From: Methylomonas montana
GTDB lineage: Bacteria; Pseudomonadota; Gammaproteobacteria; Methylococcales; Methylomonadaceae
Assembly (NCBI RefSeq): GCF_030490285.1
Contig: NZ_CP129884.1
Span: 496,001-560,000 of the forward strand
Direction of reading: 5' to 3'
DNA: 64,000 nt
Shown here in pieces: positions 9,460-17,879 of the stretch. The position numbers and the translations under genes were made by a program. Position 1 is the stretch's first letter. Every line of letters starts with the position of its first letter. The notes below the pieces were generated by a model. It searched no databases and was not told the DNA's origin. It saw only the letters and a program-made list of their open reading frames with translations.

Positions 9460-10278
9460 TTATTTGCTGGCCAGCAGGTCGTCCAGATAGTCGGGCGCCG
9501 GGTAGTGGAAGTGTACCGGACCGTCGGCATCGCCGTGCATAAACTGTTGCACCCATTCCGAATCCGATTCTTGCAATTGTTGTGGCGTGCCTTGGCCGAT
9601 GATTTTGCCTTCGGACAGCACATAGATGTAATCGGCGATGGCGGCGGTTTCCTGGACGTCGTGCGACACGATGATGCTGGTCAAGCCTAACGTAGTATTT
9701 AAGGACTTGATCAGATGCACCAAGGCGCCCATCGAAATCGGGTCCTGGCCGGTGAAGGGTTCGTCGTACATGATCATCAGCGGATCAAGGGCGATGGCGC
9801 GGGCCAGCGCTACCCGCCGCGCCATGCCGCCGGACAGTTCGTTGGGCATCAGCTCGCGGGCGCCGCGCAGGCCGACGGCCTGGAGTTTCATCAAAACCAG
9901 GCTGCGGATCATCGACTCCGGCAGATGGGTGTGCTCGCGTAGCGGAAATGCCACATTATCGTAAACGTTCATATCGGTCAGCAAGGCGCCGCTTTGGAAC
10001 AGCATGCCCATGCGTTTGCGCAGTTCGTATAGTTCTCTGGTGCTCAAACGATGCACGTTTTGACCGTCGACATGAATTTGGCCTCGATCCGGTACCAATT
10101 GACCGCCGATCAATTTCAGTAGCGTGGTCTTGCCGGTGCCGCTGGGGCCCATGATAGCGGTGATTTTGCCGCGTTGAATGTCCAGATTGACCGCGTCGAA
10201 AATTTTTCTGGAGCCTCTGGAAAAGCTCAAGTTGCTAATAGAAACGATATTGTCTGTAGGACTTGCGCTATTGGCCAT
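9460..10278 (-). CDS. mlaF: MlaF, ATPase of the Mla lipid transporter
   Basis: This ABC ATPase has Walker A GPSGTGKT (residues 44-51), signature LSGGMARRVALARA, Walker B LMIMYDEPFTGQDP and the H-loop SHD. It powers the MlaE permease. It is 272 residues long with the expected C-terminal extension that contacts MlaB. It is the first gene of the minus-strand mla-murA-his run and is divergent from kdsD, with a 144-bp intergenic region that must hold both promoters. Confidence 0.96.
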   Translation of the reverse strand: MANSASPTDNIVSISNLSFSRGSRKIFDAVNLDIQRGKITAIMGPSGTGKTTLLKLIGGQLVPDRGQIHVDGQNVHRLSTRELYELRKRMGMLFQSGALLTDMNVYDNVAFPLREHTHLPESMIRSLVLMKLQAVGLRGARELMPNELSGGMARRVALARAIALDPLMIMYDEPFTGQDPISMGALVHLIKSLNTTLGLTSIIVSHDVQETAAIADYIYVLSEGKIIGQGTPQQLQESDSEWVQQFMHGDADGPVHFHYPAPDYLDDLLASK

Positions 10279-10300
10279 CTACCGGGATCGCAGGAGTTTT

Positions 10301-10329
10301 TTGATTGGGAACGGGCTATTTTCTATGAC
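10301..10329 (+). promoter_or_regulatory. Candidate promoter of the kdsD-lpt-rpoN run
   Basis: TTGATT (10301-10306) and TATGAC (10324-10329) with a 17-bp spacer lie in the divergent mlaF-kdsD intergenic region and point toward kdsD. The match to the consensus is only moderate. Confidence 0.35.
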
Positions 10330-10422
10330 TCGCCGAGAATAAGTCAATGACTTGGGGTGAAAAGTCGGTTAATAACATGCAATAATGGTTCCTTTTTATT
10401 CGGGTGCCTGGAGTCGATTTGC

Positions 10423-11397
10423 GTGGGTTGTGATCAAGACATACAAGCGTTGGCGTTGGCGGTGATTCAAACCGAAATGCAAGCGGTTGCCGGCTTGGCC
10501 GCGCGCATCGACCAGAATTTTGTCGGCGCCTGCCATTTGCTTCTGGCTTGCAAAGGCCGGGTGGTGGTGACCGGTATGGGTAAATCCGGTCACATCGCCG
10601 GAAAAATTGCCGCCACCTTGGCCAGTACCGGCACGCCGGCCTTTTTCGTGCACCCCGGCGAGGCCAGCCACGGCGATCTCGGTATGATTACCCGGCAGGA
10701 TGTGGTGTTGGCCTTGTCCAATTCTGGCGAAACCGAGGAAATCTTGACGATTTTGCCTATCATTAAGCGACTCGGCGTACCGTTGATTGCGCTGACCGGT
10801 AATCCCGCATCGGCTTTGGCTAAATTTTCTACGGTACATATTAACGTCGCCGTCGAGCAAGAAGCTTGCCCGCTGGGTTTGGCGCCGACCGCCAGTACCA
10901 CGGCTGCATTGGTGATGGGCGATGCGCTGGCGGTGTCGCTGTTGGAAACCAAAGGCTTTACCCGCGACGATTTCGCGCTGTCTCACCCCGGCGGCAGTCT
11001 GGGTAAGCGCCTGCTGCTGCAGGTCAACGACATCATGCATCGCGGCGCGGAAGTGCCGGTGGTGGCGGATAGCGTTTTAGTGAGTGATGCCTTGTTGGAG
11101 ATGACCGGTAAAAAAATGGGCATGACGGCGGTTGCCGACGGCGAAGGCCGGGTCGCCGGGATTTTTACCGACGGTGATTTACGGCGCATGCTGGAAAAGA
11201 ATTTGGATGTGCATACGACCAAGGTGGTCGAAGTGATGACCGGGCCATGCAAGGTGATCGGCGGTGACATGTTGGCGGCAGAAGCGATGCAAATCATGGA
11301 GACCAAAAAAATCAACGCCTTGTTGGTGGTCGATGATCGGCAAAAATTATTGGGTGCCTTGAATATGCATGATTTGTTGCGGGCCGGGATAGTCTGA
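10423..11397 (+). CDS. kdsD: Arabinose-5-phosphate isomerase (KdsD)
   Basis: It interconverts ribulose 5-phosphate and arabinose 5-phosphate, the first step to KDO for lipopolysaccharide. The N-terminal SIS domain has VVVTGMGKSGHIAGK, HPGEASHGDLGM and LSNSGETEEI; two C-terminal CBS domains follow. The frame is open back to a GTG at 10357, but the GTG at 10423 is preferred: GGAG lies nine bases before it, and the resulting 324 residues match the usual ~328. It is followed 12 bp later by kdsC, in the usual kdsD-kdsC-lptCAB order. Confidence 0.95.
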   Translation: MGCDQDIQALALAVIQTEMQAVAGLAARIDQNFVGACHLLLACKGRVVVTGMGKSGHIAGKIAATLASTGTPAFFVHPGEASHGDLGMITRQDVVLALSNSGETEEILTILPIIKRLGVPLIALTGNPASALAKFSTVHINVAVEQEACPLGLAPTASTTAALVMGDALAVSLLETKGFTRDDFALSHPGGSLGKRLLLQVNDIMHRGAEVPVVADSVLVSDALLEMTGKKMGMTAVADGEGRVAGIFTDGDLRRMLEKNLDVHTTKVVEVMTGPCKVIGGDMLAAEAMQIMETKKINALLVVDDRQKLLGALNMHDLLRAGIV

Positions 11398-11409
11398 GAG
11401 TAGCGAGCG

Positions 11410-11943
11410 ATGTTTGATTTAAATCCGCAACAATTAAGTATTGTCAAACAATTAAAACTGCTGATCCTGGATGTGGACGGCGTGCTGACCGATGGTCGCT
11501 TGTTTTTCGACGACAGCGGCAGGGAATATAAATGTTTTCATGCGCGCGACGGCCACGGGATTAAATTGCTGCGGCAAACCGGCGTCGAAGTGGCGGTGAT
11601 TTCCGGCCGTAAATCCAATTCGGTGACGTTGCGGATGCAGGGCCTGGGTGTCGAGCATGTGTATCAAGGCCACGAAAACAAGCGCGCTGCGTTCGCGGAA
11701 ATTTTGCAAATTTTGGAGTTGGCGCCCGATCAGGTGGCTTATATCGGCGATGACATACTCGATTTGCCGGTGATGCGTCAGGTCGGTTTTGCCGTGGCAG
11801 TACAGGATGCCAATTTTGCGGTTAAACACCATGCTCATTGGCAAACGCAGACCCCCGGTGGCCTGGGCGCTGTGCGGGAAGTTTGCGATTTGATCATGCA
11901 AGCCCAGGGTAGCTTCGAAGACGTATTGCAGACTTATTTATGA
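11410..11943 (+). CDS. kdsC: 3-deoxy-D-manno-octulosonate 8-phosphate phosphatase
   Basis: This is a HAD-family phosphatase that releases KDO from KDO 8-phosphate. The nucleophile motif LDVDGVLTDG is near residues 19-28, motif II is ISGRKS, and motif III/IV is YIGDDILDLPVM. At 177 residues it is a standard cap-less tetrameric KdsC. Its TGA overlaps the lptC ATG (ATGA), giving translational coupling to the LPS export genes. Confidence 0.97.
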   Translation: MFDLNPQQLSIVKQLKLLILDVDGVLTDGRLFFDDSGREYKCFHARDGHGIKLLRQTGVEVAVISGRKSNSVTLRMQGLGVEHVYQGHENKRAAFAEILQILELAPDQVAYIGDDILDLPVMRQVGFAVAVQDANFAVKHHAHWQTQTPGGLGAVREVCDLIMQAQGSFEDVLQTYL

Positions 11944-12506
11944 CATTGCTGAAAAGTCTACAGATTTTTATCTATGTCGGTTTGGCTGCGCTGCTATCGT
12001 GGTGGTTGGTGCAACTTAACGAACAACGTGACGCCGAAATAAAAATTGCCGAGAATAGCCCGGATTTTTTTAGTGTGGGTTATTTCAAGAAGGAAATGAA
12101 TGTCGATGGCGTGCCGAAAAGCGAATTGACGGCGGAAAAAATGCAACATTATAAGATCGACGGCAGCACTCACTTGGAAAAGCCGGTCATGAGTCTTTAC
12201 AACCCCGATCAAATGCCTTGGCTGATTAAAGCCGACAGTGGCGTGATGGCGGCGGACGGCGATAATTTGCAATTGAACGGCAGTGCTTATATCAATCGGG
12301 AGGCGTCGAAAACCAACTCGGCGTTGACCATCAACACATCGGATTTGCGGGTCAAACTCGCCAGCCATTATGCGGAGACACAGGCGTGGGCGGAGATCGT
12401 CAGCCCGCCCAACAAAACGGCGGGAATAGGAATGGAAGCGACTTTTGTGAGTCCGATTCACCTGAAATTGTTGTCCAAAGTGAAAGGTCGCTATGAAATT
12501 AAGTAA
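11940..12506 (+). CDS. lptC: LptC, LPS transport bridge component
   Basis: This bitopic inner-membrane protein receives lipopolysaccharide from LptB2FG and passes it to LptA. One N-terminal transmembrane helix (IYVGLAALLSWWLVQL) is followed by a periplasmic beta-jellyroll region of about 150 residues. Sequence conservation in this family is low. The call rests on topology, length (188) and its place between kdsC and lptA. The start overlaps kdsC by four bases and the end overlaps lptA by fourteen. Confidence 0.9.
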   Translation: MTLLKSLQIFIYVGLAALLSWWLVQLNEQRDAEIKIAENSPDFFSVGYFKKEMNVDGVPKSELTAEKMQHYKIDGSTHLEKPVMSLYNPDQMPWLIKADSGVMAADGDNLQLNGSAYINREASKTNSALTINTSDLRVKLASHYAETQAWAEIVSPPNKTAGIGMEATFVSPIHLKLLSKVKGRYEIK

Positions 12507-12999
12507 AATGGCCGGTCTGTGCCTGTTATTGTCGGCGCGGATGGCGCTGGGTTTGGAATCTGATCCCGATCAGCCCATATATATAGACTCCAATAACGCG
12601 GTTTATGATGAAAAGACCCAGATCAGTACCTATACCGGTAACGTGGTCGCGACGCAGGGTAGTATCAAAATCGATGCCGATCAGTTGGTGGTGTATTTGA
12701 AGGATGGCGCAATTACCAAGCTGATTGCGACCGGCAAACCGTCGCGTTTTAAGCAGTTGCCGGCGGTTGGCAAGGAAGAGATGCACGGTGAAGGCTTGGT
12801 TAACGAGTATTACCCGGATAAGAATTTACTGATTTTTATGAAAAATGCCACGGTATGGCAGGGCGATGCCAAACAATCCAGCGAATATATCGAGTACGAT
12901 ACGCTTAATTCCTTATTGAAAGCCGGCGAACAGCAATCCGATGGCAAGCGTGTGCATTCGGTGATTAAGCCCAAGCCCAAAACCAAGCAGGCGCAGTGA
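12493..12999 (+). CDS. lptA: LptA, periplasmic LPS transport protein
   Basis: This is an OstA-like periplasmic protein that builds the bridge carrying LPS to the outer membrane. A short signal peptide (MAGLCLLLSARMALG) precedes DQPIYIDSNNAVYDEKTQ, the usual opening of the first beta strands. STYTGNVVATQGSIKIDADQ and MHGEGLVNEYYPDKNLLIF follow. It has 168 residues. Its start lies inside the lptC 3' end, and its stop overlaps the lptB start as TGATG. Confidence 0.94.
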   Translation: MKLSKMAGLCLLLSARMALGLESDPDQPIYIDSNNAVYDEKTQISTYTGNVVATQGSIKIDADQLVVYLKDGAITKLIATGKPSRFKQLPAVGKEEMHGEGLVNEYYPDKNLLIFMKNATVWQGDAKQSSEYIEYDTLNSLLKAGEQQSDGKRVHSVIKPKPKTKQAQ

Positions 13000-13724
13000 T
13001 GGCGCGACTGGTTGCGGAACAACTGTTCAAGCGCTACAACAACCGCAATGTCGTCGATGGCGTCAGCTTGCAGGTTGAAGCCGGTGAAGTGGTCGGATTG
13101 TTGGGGCCGAACGGTGCCGGCAAGACCACCAGCTTTTACATGATGGTGGGCTTGGTCAAGGCCGATAGCGGCGATATTTTTCTCGACGATCAACGTATCA
13201 CGCATCAGCCTATGCACAGGCGGGCGCGGCTGGGGATTGGTTATCTGGCTCAGGAAGCTTCGGTATTTCGCAAGTTGAGCGTGGCCGATAATTTGCGGGC
13301 GGTGTTACAGCTTCGTGCCGATTTGACCGATGGTCAGATCGAATTAGTGATCGACGAATTGCTAAGCGAATTTAATATCAACCACTTGCGTAATCAGGTG
13401 GCCTTAGGCTTGTCAGGGGGCGAACGGCGCCGGGTTGAAATCGCTCGGGCCTTGGCCAGCGAGCCGCAGTTTATTCTGTTGGACGAACCGTTCGCCGGCG
13501 TCGATCCAATTTCGGTGCTGGAGTTGCAAAAAATTATTGCGCACCTTAAGCACCGCGGCATCGGTATCCTGATTACCGAGCATAAGGTTAGGGAAACATT
13601 GGAGATATGCGATCGGGCCTACATCTTGAATGAGGGCAAGGTTATAGCGGAAGGACAGTCGCGCCAGCTTGTTGATAATGAAGAGGTACGCAGAGTGTAC
13701 CTGGGCGACAAATTTAGTTTATGA
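12999..13724 (+). CDS. lptB: LptB, LPS export ATPase
   Basis: This cytoplasmic ABC ATPase drives LPS extraction by LptFG. Walker A GPNGAGKT, signature LSGGERRRVEIARA, Walker B FILLDEPFAGVDP and the switch His in ITEHKV are all present. The ATG at 12999 is chosen over a GTG one codon earlier because it forms a TGATG overlap with lptA. Its 241 residues match the family. rpoN starts 13 bp after its stop, the conserved lptB-rpoN arrangement. Confidence 0.97.
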   Translation: MARLVAEQLFKRYNNRNVVDGVSLQVEAGEVVGLLGPNGAGKTTSFYMMVGLVKADSGDIFLDDQRITHQPMHRRARLGIGYLAQEASVFRKLSVADNLRAVLQLRADLTDGQIELVIDELLSEFNINHLRNQVALGLSGGERRRVEIARALASEPQFILLDEPFAGVDPISVLELQKIIAHLKHRGIGILITEHKVRETLEICDRAYILNEGKVIAEGQSRQLVDNEEVRRVYLGDKFSL

Positions 13725-13737
13725 AATTCGAGTAGTC

Positions 13738-15174
13738 ATGAAGCAATCCTTACAACTCCGTATCGGCCAGAGTCTGACCATGACGCCGCAGTTACAGCAG
13801 GCGATCAAGTTATTACAGATGTCGACTTTGGACTTGCAACAGGAAATTCAGCAAGCCCTGGAATCGAACATGATGCTGGAGGTGGAGGAAGAGGATTTAC
13901 CCAATCTGGATTTTCGCGAAAAAAAGGTCGATAACAGCGATCAGGTTGGCAGCGAAGGCTCGCAAACCGATATGCCGGACGAGTTGCCGGTGGAGTTTAG
14001 TTGGGAAGATGTTTACGAAAGCGCACTGCCAAGCGGTAGCGATGACGGCGATAGCCCCGAGTTCGAAGCCTTTCGCGGCAAGGCCGAATCCTTGCGCGAT
14101 CATCTGATATGGCAATTGGAATTGATTCCGATCTCTGACCGGGATTATGCGATTGCGGTGGCTATCATCGATGCGATCAACGACGACGGCTATGTGACCA
14201 GTGAGTTGACCGACATTTTGCAAGGGTTACAGGAACAGTTGGACGGTTTGGAAATGGACGAAGTCCAGGCCGTGTTACACATGGTGCAGAATTTCGATCC
14301 GGTTGGCGTCGCTGCGGTCGATCTGGCCGATTGCCTGCGTATACAACTGCAACAATTGCCGGCGACTACGTCGTATAAAACCGAGGCTGTGGATTTTGTC
14401 TGCCGACATCTGGATTTGTTGGCCAGTTGCGACCAGGTCCGCTTGATGAAACGGGTTGGTTTGAGCGAAGAGGTATTAAAAGGCATATTGGCGCTGATTA
14501 GAACCTTGGATCCCAAACCGGGTGCGCGGCTGCAAGATGTTGACGTCGAATATGTGGTTCCCGACGTGTTCGTCGCCAAGGTCAGCGGCCAGTGGTTGGT
14601 TAGTCTGAATCCCGAGATCGCTCCGAAGTTACGCATCAATCCTTTCTATTCCGGGATGATCAAGCGCGCCGACAATAGTCAAGACAATGTCAGCATGAAG
14701 AGCCATTTGCAGGAAGCGCGCTGGTTTATCAAAAGCCTGCATAGCCGCAACGATACCTTGTTGCGAGTGGCTAAAAGCATCGTCGAAAAACAAGGCGATT
14801 TTTTCGAACACGGCGCCATCGCGATGAAGCCGATGGTGTTGCGCGATATCGCCGAGGAATTGGAGCTACATGAGTCCACCATCTCCAGGGTGACGACTCA
14901 AAAATACATGCACACGCCGCACGGGGTGATTGAATTTAAGTATTTTTTCTCCAGCCATGTCAGTACCGATGGCGGAGGCGAGTGTTCGGCAACAGCCATC
15001 CGGGCACTGATAAAAGAGTTGGTCGGCAGTGAAAATCCGGCCAAACCATTAAGCGATAGTAAAATATCAGACTTATTGAACGAGAAGGGCATTAACGTCG
15101 CGCGCCGCACCATTGCCAAATATCGGGAAGCGATGTCCATCCCTTCGACCAGCCAACGGAAAAGGCACATTTAA
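13738..15174 (+). CDS. rpoN: RNA polymerase sigma-54 factor
   Basis: This sigma factor for enhancer-dependent promoters (-24/-12) controls nitrogen and other regulons. The N-terminal activator-interacting region is clear (MKQSLQLRIGQSLTMTPQLQQ, then LLQMSTLDLQQEIQ). An acidic region II and the core-binding domain follow, and the C-terminal RpoN box VARRTIAKYRE is intact near the end. The frame stays open 23 codons upstream into lptB, but the ATG at 13738 gives the conserved N-terminus and 478 residues. It is cotranscribed with lptB upstream and hpf downstream. Confidence 0.97.
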   Translation: MKQSLQLRIGQSLTMTPQLQQAIKLLQMSTLDLQQEIQQALESNMMLEVEEEDLPNLDFREKKVDNSDQVGSEGSQTDMPDELPVEFSWEDVYESALPSGSDDGDSPEFEAFRGKAESLRDHLIWQLELIPISDRDYAIAVAIIDAINDDGYVTSELTDILQGLQEQLDGLEMDEVQAVLHMVQNFDPVGVAAVDLADCLRIQLQQLPATTSYKTEAVDFVCRHLDLLASCDQVRLMKRVGLSEEVLKGILALIRTLDPKPGARLQDVDVEYVVPDVFVAKVSGQWLVSLNPEIAPKLRINPFYSGMIKRADNSQDNVSMKSHLQEARWFIKSLHSRNDTLLRVAKSIVEKQGDFFEHGAIAMKPMVLRDIAEELELHESTISRVTTQKYMHTPHGVIEFKYFFSSHVSTDGGGECSATAIRALIKELVGSENPAKPLSDSKISDLLNEKGINVARRTIAKYREAMSIPSTSQRKRHI

Positions 15175-15213
15175 TCGATTTGGAAGAATAATTTTTAAAA
15201 CTAGGAGTATTCC

Positions 15214-15504
15214 ATGCAAGTTAGTATCACAGGTCACCACGTAGAAGTCACAGAGGCATTGAAAGCATATGTCGATGAAAAAATTAGCAAAATCAAACGT
15301 CATTTCGATAACGTCGTTGATGTTCATGTCATTTTGACCGTTGAGAAGTTGGAGCAAAAAGCCGAAGCGGCCGTGCAAATCAGCGGTGCCAAACTGTATG
15401 CAGAGGATGTGCAGGAAGACATGTATGCTGCCATCGACAATATGGTCGACAAACTCGACAGACAAATCGTCAAACATAAAGAAAAAAATCAAAACCATCG
15501 TTAA
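15214..15504 (+). CDS. hpf: Ribosome hibernation promoting factor
   Basis: This 96-residue short-form HPF/RaiA-family protein binds the 30S decoding region and promotes 100S ribosome dimers in stationary phase. VTGHHVEVTEALKAYV-like opening, the KISKIKRHFDNV segment and the C-terminal MVDKLDRQIVKHKEKN are typical. A strong ribosome-binding site (AGGAG, eight bases before the ATG) is present. It has its usual place after rpoN. Confidence 0.95.
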   Translation: MQVSITGHHVEVTEALKAYVDEKISKIKRHFDNVVDVHVILTVEKLEQKAEAAVQISGAKLYAEDVQEDMYAAIDNMVDKLDRQIVKHKEKNQNHR

Positions 15505-15516
15505 TTTGAGGTTGAG

Positions 15517-15551
15517 CGATACAGAGTGAGCGCGGTTTTCGCTCTGTATCG
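15517..15551 (+). promoter_or_regulatory. Perfect 10-bp hairpin just before rapZ
   Basis: CGATACAGAG (15517-15526) pairs exactly with CTCTGTATCG (15542-15551) around a 15-nt loop in the 55-bp hpf-rapZ gap. It is followed by ATTTGG rather than a T run, so it is not a standard terminator. It ends 8 bases before the rapZ ATG, where it could cover the ribosome-binding region or act as a processing or stability element. Confidence 0.55.
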
Positions 15552-15559
15552 ATTTGGAT

Positions 15560-16417
15560 ATGAAACTTGTCATCGTCAGCGGATTATCGGGATCGGGTAA
15601 GAGTATCGCCTTAGACACTCTGGAAGATTGCGGCTATTACTGTATCGACAATCTGCCGGTCGTGTTGCTGGAAGACTTTGTCGATCATGTAATGCTGAAA
15701 GACGAGCAGACCTATAGCAAAACCGCAATCGGCATCGACGCCAGAAACCGCAACGACAAGCTGGCTTATTTTCCGGATAGCCTGGCCTCGATTCGCAACA
15801 AAGGTATTGATTGCGAGCTGGTATACATGGAGGCAGATGAGAATATTATTCTCAAACGCTACAGCGAAACGCGCCGCCGGCACCCGTTGACAACCGAAAC
15901 CAGACCCTTGCGCGAGGCGTTGGAAATAGAACGGGAAATGCTGCGGCCTGTCGCAACGCGCGCCGATATTGTTATCGACACCAGCTATACGCATTACCAT
16001 CAATTGCGGGATTTGTTGAAAAACCGCTTGGGCGAGAAAGGCAAAAGTTCATTATCGATTTTGTTTCAGTCCTTCGGTTTTAAGTACGGTATCCCCTTGG
16101 ATGCCGATTTTGTATTCGATGCCCGCAGCCTGCCCAATCCCTATTGGGCGCCGGAGCTGCGGGGATTGACCGGTAAGCATGCCGAAGTCATCGATTTTTT
16201 ACAGAACGAAGCAATCGTGAAAGATTTTCTGCACGACATCGGTTACTTTATCGGGCGCTGGGCGCCGCGATTCGAGTCGGACAATCGCAGTTATTTGACT
16301 ATCGCCATCGGTTGTACCGGTGGTCAGCATCGCTCGGTTTATTTGGTTGAAGCATTGAGTAAGCATTTTCAAAGCATTACTCCTAACGTCATCGTCAGGC
16401 ACCGGGAATTGCGTTAA
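15560..16417 (+). CDS. rapZ: RapZ, RNase adapter and nucleotide-binding protein
   Basis: This P-loop protein in E. coli presents the small RNA GlmZ to RNase E and so tunes glucosamine-6-phosphate synthase. The Walker A-like VSGLSGSGKS is at residues 5-14, DCGYYCIDNLP follows, and the C-terminal RNA-binding domain contains IGCTGGQHRSVYLVE. The ATG at 15560 gives 285 residues, the normal length; a TTG two codons earlier is less likely. The usual neighbours ptsN and npr are missing: hpf is directly upstream and mgtE directly downstream. Confidence 0.95.
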   Translation: MKLVIVSGLSGSGKSIALDTLEDCGYYCIDNLPVVLLEDFVDHVMLKDEQTYSKTAIGIDARNRNDKLAYFPDSLASIRNKGIDCELVYMEADENIILKRYSETRRRHPLTTETRPLREALEIEREMLRPVATRADIVIDTSYTHYHQLRDLLKNRLGEKGKSSLSILFQSFGFKYGIPLDADFVFDARSLPNPYWAPELRGLTGKHAEVIDFLQNEAIVKDFLHDIGYFIGRWAPRFESDNRSYLTIAIGCTGGQHRSVYLVEALSKHFQSITPNVIVRHRELR

Positions 16418-16452
16418 CGCAGTCGCCGCGCCTCATTTCTTGGTTTTTACTC

Positions 16453-17811
16453 ATGACACCACCAGCAAAGCTTGAAAACACCGCGCATCTCTTGGATCGC
16501 GCGACGGAAGTATTGGCGAAGGGCTCTCTAATCGAGATGAGAAATCTGGTGCGCTCATTGTATCCGGCAGAAGCCGCGCACATACTTGAATCCCTGGAAC
16601 CTGAACAGCGAGCCAAGATGTGGGCGTTGATACCGCCAGGGGTGATCGGCGAGATTCTGGTCGAAGTGAATGTCGAAGTCGGCAGTAGCTTGCTGAAAAT
16701 GACCGATAGAAAGGATTTGATCGCTGCCACCGAATCCATGGGGGCGGAAGGGATGGTGGATTTACTGCATGTCTTGCCCGAGCCGCTGTTGTCTCAAGTC
16801 ATGGAATCTATCGGCGTTCATAACCGCAATCGTTTCGAAAAAGCGCTGGGTTACGACGAGCATACCGCGGGTGGCTTGATGTCCGACGATGTATTGACTA
16901 TCCGCGCCGATGTGACCTTGGATGTGGTGGCCCGTTATCTCAGGCTGCGCGGTAAGCTGCCGGCGGCCACCGACAGCCTGATCGTGGTTGACCGCAAGGA
17001 ACAGTTTCAGGGCTTGTTGGCGCTCGACCAATTACTGACTCACGATCCCCATGCCAAGGTCGAGACGGTGATGGATACCCGCAGTGCCGGTATTCCCTAT
17101 CGCATGTCCAGTCGCGACGTGGCTGGTTTGTTCGAACGGCGAAAACTGCTGTCGGCGCCAGTGTTGGCGGATGATGGGAAAGTATTGGGGCGTATCACTA
17201 TCGACGACGTGGTTGGTTTGATAAGAGATGAAGCGAATCACTCCCTGATGAGCATGGCCGGTTTGAGCGAAGAGCAGGATATGTTCGCGCCGGTGATCAG
17301 TAGCGCCAAGCGTAGAGCATTATGGTTGGGTGTTAACTTGCTGACCGCGTTTTTAGCGGCGTCGGTTATCGACTTGTTTGAAGATACTATTCAGCAAATC
17401 GTCGCGTTGGCGGTGTTGATGCCGATTGTGGCCAGTATGGGGGGAATCGCCGGCAGCCAGACTTTGACGCTGGTGGTGAGAGGCCTGGCATTGCGGCAGA
17501 TCACGACCAGCAATGCGGGTAGTTTGCTGTTCAAGGAAATATCGGTGGGTTTGCTCAATGGCTTGGGTTGGGCTGTCGTGGTTGCGGTGGTGGCCGGACT
17601 GTGGTTTCACAATCCGCACATTGGCATACTGCTTGGCGTGGCGATGCTGATCAATCTGGTGTGTGCGGCCTTATCGGGCGTAGCGATTCCGGTATTGCTG
17701 GATAAGATCGGTGTCGATCCGGCCTTGGCCGGCGGCGTGTTGCTGACTACGGTTACCGATGTAGTTGGTTTTATGACATTTTTGGGCTTGGCAACCTTGT
17801 TTTTACTGTAA
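16453..17811 (+). CDS. mgtE: Magnesium transporter MgtE
   Basis: This is a Mg2+-gated channel of the inner membrane. An MgtE N-domain (about residues 30-130: LYPAEAAHILESLEPEQR) is followed by two CBS domains (about 135-255) that sense Mg2+. Five membrane helices in the C-terminal part include the pore segment with MPIVASMGGIAGSQTLTLVVRGLA. Its 452 residues match the family. It lies 35 bp after rapZ on the same strand and may be cotranscribed with it. Confidence 0.95.
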   Translation: MTPPAKLENTAHLLDRATEVLAKGSLIEMRNLVRSLYPAEAAHILESLEPEQRAKMWALIPPGVIGEILVEVNVEVGSSLLKMTDRKDLIAATESMGAEGMVDLLHVLPEPLLSQVMESIGVHNRNRFEKALGYDEHTAGGLMSDDVLTIRADVTLDVVARYLRLRGKLPAATDSLIVVDRKEQFQGLLALDQLLTHDPHAKVETVMDTRSAGIPYRMSSRDVAGLFERRKLLSAPVLADDGKVLGRITIDDVVGLIRDEANHSLMSMAGLSEEQDMFAPVISSAKRRALWLGVNLLTAFLAASVIDLFEDTIQQIVALAVLMPIVASMGGIAGSQTLTLVVRGLALRQITTSNAGSLLFKEISVGLLNGLGWAVVVAVVAGLWFHNPHIGILLGVAMLINLVCAALSGVAIPVLLDKIGVDPALAGGVLLTTVTDVVGFMTFLGLATLFLL

Positions 17812-17879
17812 CGGTCTGTGCTTTTTGTCACAGAAAATGATAGTATTTCGAGCATAAATTGGCTGATTTTCCAAATTCG

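Noticed and set aside
13669-13737. Longer N-terminus for RpoN starting inside lptB
   Set aside because: The extra 23 residues are out-of-frame lptB sequence. The conserved RpoN N-terminus begins at the ATG at 13738.
15517-15551. Rho-independent terminator between hpf and rapZ
   Set aside because: The stem is perfect but is followed by ATTTGG rather than a run of T, and it lies directly before the rapZ start.
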